A stretch of DNA of 64,000 nucleotides from Saksenaea vasiformis B4078 (taxonomy: Eukaryota; Mucoromycota; Mucoromycetes; Mucorales; Saksenaeaceae): positions 62,001 to 126,000 of the forward strand of contig JNDT01002242.1 of assembly GCA_000697055.1 (NCBI GenBank), given 5' to 3'. Of the stretch, positions 58,944-64,000 are shown in pieces. The translations under genes were made by a program, and so were the position numbers. Position 1 is the stretch's first letter. Every line of letters starts with the position of its first letter. Under the pieces are notes generated by a model that saw only the letters and a program-made list of their open reading frames with translations, was not told the origin of the DNA and ran no database searches.

Positions 58944-59638
58944 TCATTTTGTTTATAATGTTCCGATTAATCCTTCTTTAGCTAATAGACTGTTCTGTTT
59001 TCCACAATCCTTTTAAACAATGTGAAAAATCAATTGGTCAAACATTTGATATCCGAGAAAGGTATCATCCGACCAGTGGCATTTGATTATAATTGAAGAG
59101 AAAAAACGACTCATTGAGTTATATCAAAGACCCGTTTCTTCGTAGCGATCGCTGGCAACCGCCTAGTTTTCGAGGATCTGACTCTTTCAGAAGCTGTATT
59201 GTACAGAAATTGTATTGCAATCAGCCAGGGTAGTCCGCTGTGCTATCCAATCTAATTTAGACCAGCACAACCGCGTTTAATTACCTGGCAATACTGCTTC
59301 CCTGATGAGGTCTGCTCAACTTCGCGATCCAGATTTATTCTCGTATGGTGGTAATCGGAATTTCACGGCTCCTTTTTATTTGGAGCACCAGAGTCTTAAG
59401 CTTCTCTACTGGTTCTCGCAAAACTTTTGGTGTTTCCCCCGGGTAACTGCGGTTGTGAAAAATGTATCACCGCTTCTGCTGCGGCTGCGCCCTTTCGGTA
59501 ACTTAGTGTAACCTATTGTTCACCTGAGAAAAATTAATACTCTAATCATGCTAACACCTCTTTTCCTTTTCTTCTACTTTGTGACATTACACTCTATCGA
59601 GTCTCTGTATTTCTTTAAAAACAAATAGACAATACACA
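58944..59638. other. Intergenic between DNAJC3 and the hydrolase gene
   Basis: About 700 bp. DNAJC3 3' UTR and the hydrolase promoter; no other supportable feature. Confidence 0.5.
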
Positions 59639-60726
59639 ATGACCCAGCCCAGAGTCGAATTGGACGCATTCTCCAGAGAGCTTATTGCCAATAGGGAAGC
59701 TGCAGGAAATAAGAATGCCGAGATAAAACCATCCCAGGGTCTAGGCTTTTATATCCCGTCTGGTGAAGTAGAAGCAGAAGAAAAATGGTTTACTTCCAAA
59801 GAAGGACGCAGCATCAATGTAAGCGTGATTCGCCCACCTGGAGCCAGTGGAGACAAGCTTCCTCTCTTTCTTTTTCTGCAAGTAAAAATCACTAATGATA
59901 CGTCATGCTTACGTGTACTCTAGGCACGGCGGAGGATGGACAGAGAACAACGTCAATAACTATGCGCAGTTTCTAACCAAGGTAAGCCATCGAGCCTTAC
60001 GATCTTGTTACTGATGCTTGCTTGGATAGGTTTGCCTTGAACTTCACGTAGCTGTCTTTTACGTTCATTATACTTTGAGCCCCGATGTCCAGTATCCTGT
60101 CGCTTTGATGGAATGTTATGACGCGCTTTGCTGGAGTGTCAAAGAAAATGCTTCACTAAACATTGATACTCAGCGCATCGTGCTAGGAGGTGATTCAGCA
60201 GGTGCCAATCTCACAACAGCTCTTTGCTGTACGTTATGTGCCACCCATAGAAAGATTCCCGTGCTTACCAATTATTTTAGTGTTTATCAAACAAAAGAAC
60301 AAACAATTGCTTTCGTCCGTTTTATATCAGGTTCTTCTTTGTCCCTGCCTCAACGACGACTTCGATGCACCTACATACCTCGAATTCAAGGAAGGCTATC
60401 TTGTGACTCGTGACGCAATGATGTCCCATTACGAGGCCTATGCTCCTCATAAGGAAGACCGTGCGAAAATTACTGTGTGCCCTCTGAAGGCAAGACTTGA
60501 TGACTTGAATGGGCTTCCTAAGACACTAGTGATAACCGCAGAGGCGGATGTCATGCGTGACGAGGGAGAGATTTATGCACACCGTCTGTTAGCTGCTGGA
60601 GTAGACGTCGTAGCTACACGTTATCTCGGGACTATCCATAGATTTATGATGCTCGCATCAGCTTCGCCTGCTGGAGTAGCTGCTACGTTGCAGGTGATTT
60701 CCTTAGTACGTAATGTTCTCAGATAG
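59639..60726 (+). CDS. Hormone-sensitive-lipase-type alpha/beta hydrolase
   Basis: Esterase/lipase or deacetylase of the HSL (bacterial type IV) family; substrate not predictable. Four exons (59639-59877, 59924-59981, 60030-60260, 60331-60726), phases agreeing, give 307 aa. The oxyanion motif HGGGW is at about residues 81-85, the nucleophile elbow GGDSAGAN at about 152-159, the acid TAEADVMRDEG, and the catalytic His in GTIHRF. The full triad is thus present. The first intron begins GCAAGT, a GC-AG intron; only that junction restores FLFLHGGGW. The third donor (GTGCTT) is weak. No signal peptide, so probably cytosolic. Confidence 0.88.
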
Positions 60727-61041
60727 AGTTGACAGAAACACGTCAAATGTGGTGATATAGTAATTTGCTACTTGTTCTTTATCGTTATGGTAACCGTTTT
60801 CAACGTCAAACATCATCTATCAATACCCTTGCCTTATCGGAGTGAGGATATGATTTAGCTAAAGTCCCAATACATGTATGCAAGTAACTGTGAAACCATG
60901 ATACGTTGAAAGAAAGATGTAGGGCTGTTTGTAAAGAGTACGTACTAACTAAATTTTATGTATATAAATAAAGTATGCCTATGTCTGAGATTTTCTCGTT
61001 TAGGGAGGAAAGAAGTACATGAATGCAAGCTTATGATGTTT
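60727..61041. other. Intergenic between hydrolase and 7-TM genes
   Basis: About 315 bp between the two convergent stops; 3' flanks only. Nothing else seen. Confidence 0.5.
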
Positions 61042-61866
61042 TTACGCCGCATCCTCACCAACAGGGGTGATAGATTTATGTTCATCCTCATACACTATCA
61101 CCGTAGTGATTGTGTGTTTTTCGAAACGGACCCATTCATGACCCACTGTCGCCGCGAGAAGGAGTGCAAGAATAACCATGAGTTGGTCAACGACGAAGTA
61201 TAAGGTAGTTGCAACCGTAGCGCTGATCGCATTGTCAGGTAGTTGCCTTTGCACTACAGAATCAACAAGCAGGCAAACAGAAAGGATGATCCCGTACACC
61301 ATCAATGCTGTGAATCGCCTTATTTCGCACCAATGATACACGGAGAGACCAAGGAAGATTACTACGAGGACCCATTGACCGAAATCGACGAAGTTTTCCA
61401 GGGCTGTAGAATTAATGTTGTTGAAGTATTGGTAATCGGATAAGCTAACTGAGACAATTGTGCAAGTGATGAGCGCTGTAATATACATGTAGGAAAGGTA
61501 TACGGCCATTAAGTCCGGTTTCTTGCTCAATGGCTTTATCTCCGTAGAACGTAGCGATCGTTGACGGAAAACTTCGAATAGTACGAGCCAGCACACCTGG
61601 CGACCAAAATGAGCGAAAAATCTACTTGCACGCAAGGCGTCCAAATTGTACTGAGATTCTCCAACTTCTGTTAAGACCGTAGAGAGAAATAATGACACCG
61701 AGCCAAGACAGATCAAACCAGATGGATTGGTGTATTTGCGCTTGTACGCCCGAAAGACTGCCATGAGAATGACAACTGCGCTAAGGGCGATCATGGCCCT
61801 ATTGGCATTAGTTGAAGAGAAAGTTACAGCACCAGGGTAGGTTTGAAAGCCGCCAAAAGGAATCAT
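61042..61866 (-). CDS. Seven-transmembrane protein of unknown function
   Basis: 274 aa, intronless. Seven hydrophobic segments are visible: MIALSAVVILMAVF, LICLGSVSLFLSTVL, HFGRQVCWLVLFEVF, VYLSYMYITALITCTIVSV, FGQWVLVVIFLGLSVYHW, MVYGIILSVCLLVDSVV and LYFVVDQLMVILALLLAA. Extracellular N-terminus and short hydrophilic cytosolic tail (YEDEHKSITPVGEDAA) would fit a receptor-like 7-TM topology. I see no DRY, NPxxY or retinal Lys motif, so I do not call it a GPCR or rhodopsin. It is most like the generic fungal 7-TM proteins of unknown role. The lack of introns differs from most multi-exon neighbours. Confidence 0.75.
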   Translation of the reverse strand: MIPFGGFQTYPGAVTFSSTNANRAMIALSAVVILMAVFRAYKRKYTNPSGLICLGSVSLFLSTVLTEVGESQYNLDALRASRFFAHFGRQVCWLVLFEVFRQRSLRSTEIKPLSKKPDLMAVYLSYMYITALITCTIVSVSLSDYQYFNNINSTALENFVDFGQWVLVVIFLGLSVYHWCEIRRFTALMVYGIILSVCLLVDSVVQRQLPDNAISATVATTLYFVVDQLMVILALLLAATVGHEWVRFEKHTITTVIVYEDEHKSITPVGEDAA

Positions 61867-64000
61867 GGAGATAGCGAAGGAAACCGATCAGAAGATGATT
61901 CACCAAAATGTCACTACCTTTTATACTGATGCATCGGAGCAAAACCAGAGCAAGTTTTACGGTTCACGTCTGCGTCCATGCCTTTTGGCTACTCTGGCGG
62001 AAATGTTTTTGTTGCACAAACAATATACAAACTGCTCATCCAAACAAAAAGCGAAGTATGATGCGAACGACCATCACTTTTCGTGCATCCGAGTTAGTTA
62101 ACCTAATTTTTATGGCTTTAAAGGATTTCACAAGGACCGTGTCGCTAATAGGATACAATCTACTTTACGAGACGACGTATACCTACTAAAGGCACAATGT
62201 AGCGAGCGTTTCAGTACAAAATTGGCACGTAAAGAGATCAAAATCGTACTTCTCTGTAAGTAATCTAGACTGATACATAATTTGTGAATTTGCCTCCATC
62301 AATTTACATGTAATCGCAAATCGTGTACAGCGAAAACTGGCTTACCTTGGCGATATTTACAATGATGTTTATGATGCGTACCGGATCTTCTTTGCATTTT
62401 GCGCCGCAGCATCTGTAAGCGACTTACAGTTATGGTTGTAGGATACCGTCTCATAGGAGCAGAACCCATGACAGGATCTGAGTTTTGTATACAAAGACAT
62501 CATAGTTCTTTGTAGTCCATCATGTTTAAACTTCTGAGTAGCTAACCACAAAGTCTTGCCTTGCCGGCCAAATTACCAGCCTAATCAAAAAGTGGTCCAC
62601 GATGCATCATTTTTACTTGCCAAATAGAAGCTTTAACAGACAAATTACACTCAACGATTACATCCCATAATATGTGCCATAACAACGGATATGAATATAA
62701 AAAAAAACAGGTCATCTCCTCATGGAAGCGTTCAAACGACGTTTCAACGTTGTACATATTTACAGCAAATCGCAAGCTTAAACATCGTGGCTAAATATTC
62801 ACTGCTAACCAGACAAAAGGAATATAAACCTATTGTCTTGGGGAACAGCTATGATTCACCATGTAGACAAACGGTTACGATGGTATACTGATGTTTTCTC
62901 TAAAAATTGATGTCTTCAAAGGTTAGTTGATACTATTAATGAACGTCGTAAGTATAGTGCCATGCATCAAAGACGGACTTTTAGCTTTGGCAGAATGCAT
63001 ATAAAAGTTACAACGTACTTACGATAAGACAAGGTTAAGACGTTCACAGTCATGATTGGTGTGGTTGGGCTACTGCACGTAATGACTATACATTGGAAGA
63101 AATGACGTTCATCTAAACATCAACAAATTCACTGCCAAATTATTTCTGAAGGTAGGTAAGCTGATTATGCAGAGCAATGCTGAAGGGAAGTCGTGCAAAT
63201 GTGACGCAACCGATGAGATCTTCCAACCGCAGAAATCATTTGTAGACCCCTTGCTTATATCTCCTCGTGTAATCGTCTCTCGTCACTGCTCCCAGAGGGT
63301 AATGCTTTTGATTGCTTTTTCTCAAGCTTTCTTTTCTACTCTTCGTTCCTTCTTTGTGTCGTCTCCACCTCGTTCGCTTATGCCCCTTATTTTTCCCTCC
63401 TTATCATTCATTTCCTCGTTGCAACTGTTATGATGAAATTATATTCCTTGTTTTTTTAAAAAAAGTTTTTTCTCCCAAAGTGCCATGAAAGAGGACATGA
63501 TGGGAACTATAGTTTTCCTTATTTTGAGTAAATATTTACCTCCAATTGCATTAAGCTGCAGCAGCTCAAGAGACACTTTCTAGTGTGCTGCTTACCGCAA
63601 AAACAGCGACGCCTGTTAATTCGCAAGGAGGCACGATGGTACCAGAGTAGAGGTGTATATAAGAGAATGCACTCATACAATAGATTGGAACAAAAATTTC
63701 GTAATTCTCTGCTGCATGCCACCCTGATCACTGCAACTTAAAAACGTGGCAAAGTGACGCATGGTCGGTTATTGAATGAAATTTCACGTTAATTCATATG
63801 ATTTTGCTTCGGTGGAGACCACATTTACACCGATTAACAATTGAGTCGACGGTCATTGGCATATAGTTTGGAGAGGATGTCATACGTTACTTACAACAAT
63901 TTGGTCATCCTGATGGACACAGAATCTATATAGAGTAGCGCAGACATGCATTCGTGGTTAGTAAACAGATCAAGACTTGGATGTCATCTTACTTTCCCAA
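61867..64000. other. Intergenic to the window end
   Basis: About 2.1 kb with no supportable gene; open frames (61865-62189, 62691-62891, 63167-63433 +) lack domains. Bases about 63810-63995 resemble 35535-35715, a diverged dispersed repeat that may continue past the window. Confidence 0.45.
63810..63995 (+). repeat. Diverged dispersed repeat, copy 2
   Basis: See copy 1 at 35535-35715. The similarity reaches nearly to the end of the window, so the true right boundary is not visible. Confidence 0.5.

Noticed and set aside
61042..61866. Microbial rhodopsin or canonical GPCR
   Set aside because: Seven hydrophobic segments are present, but the retinal-binding Lys in TM7 and DRY/NPxxY-type motifs are absent.

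Overview
The window is nuclear DNA of a filamentous fungus. Its genes are intron-rich with short introns (about 45-150 bp, canonical GT-AG plus two GC-AG). It carries complex I biogenesis, plasma-membrane H+-ATPase, Kin1, caleosin, Ndt80-type and Tim44 genes, and fungal-style low-complexity tails. The protein families (kelch/multi-TM protein, caleosin with a long disordered head, RING+RRM protein) resemble those I associate with Mucoromycota, probably Mucorales. This assignment is inferred from family resemblance only. No rRNA, tRNA, CRISPR or bacterial-type operon was seen.

Left third (0.2-23 kb) is gene-dense: NDUFAF7 (-), ALDH7A1 (-), a doubtful small spliced gene (+), PMA1 H+-ATPase (+), a kelch-ectodomain membrane protein (+), a caleosin-like protein (-), a small GNAT (+) and a Kin1/MARK kinase (+). 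Middle (23-43 kb): a gene-poor stretch holding a decayed direct copy of the kinase 3' end, then an RGS-oxidoreductase (FSP1/AIFM2-like) fusion (-), TIM44 (-), and an AT-rich island. The island carries two small secreted repeat proteins (-) with matching promoter elements, followed by an Ndt80-type transcription factor (-). Right third (46-62 kb): a RING+RRM protein (+), MTAP (-), the Fe-S helicase CHL1/DDX11 (-), a fold-back element enclosing a dead LINE fragment, DNAJC3/P58IPK (+), an HSL-type hydrolase (+) and a 7-TM protein (-).

Most genes are independent housekeeping units rather than a cluster. Mitochondrial functions recur (NDUFAF7, ALDH7A1, TIM44), and two proteins belong to families known from lipid droplets (caleosin, FSP1-like). 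The observations most worth following are the in-frame RGS::FSP1 fusion, the Kex2-site-containing Cys/Pro repeat precursor with its co-promoter neighbour, the kinase relic, and the 1.5 kb fold-back element. For most multi-exon genes I worked out splice sites by hand and checked that the phases agree; CHL1 is only partly resolved.
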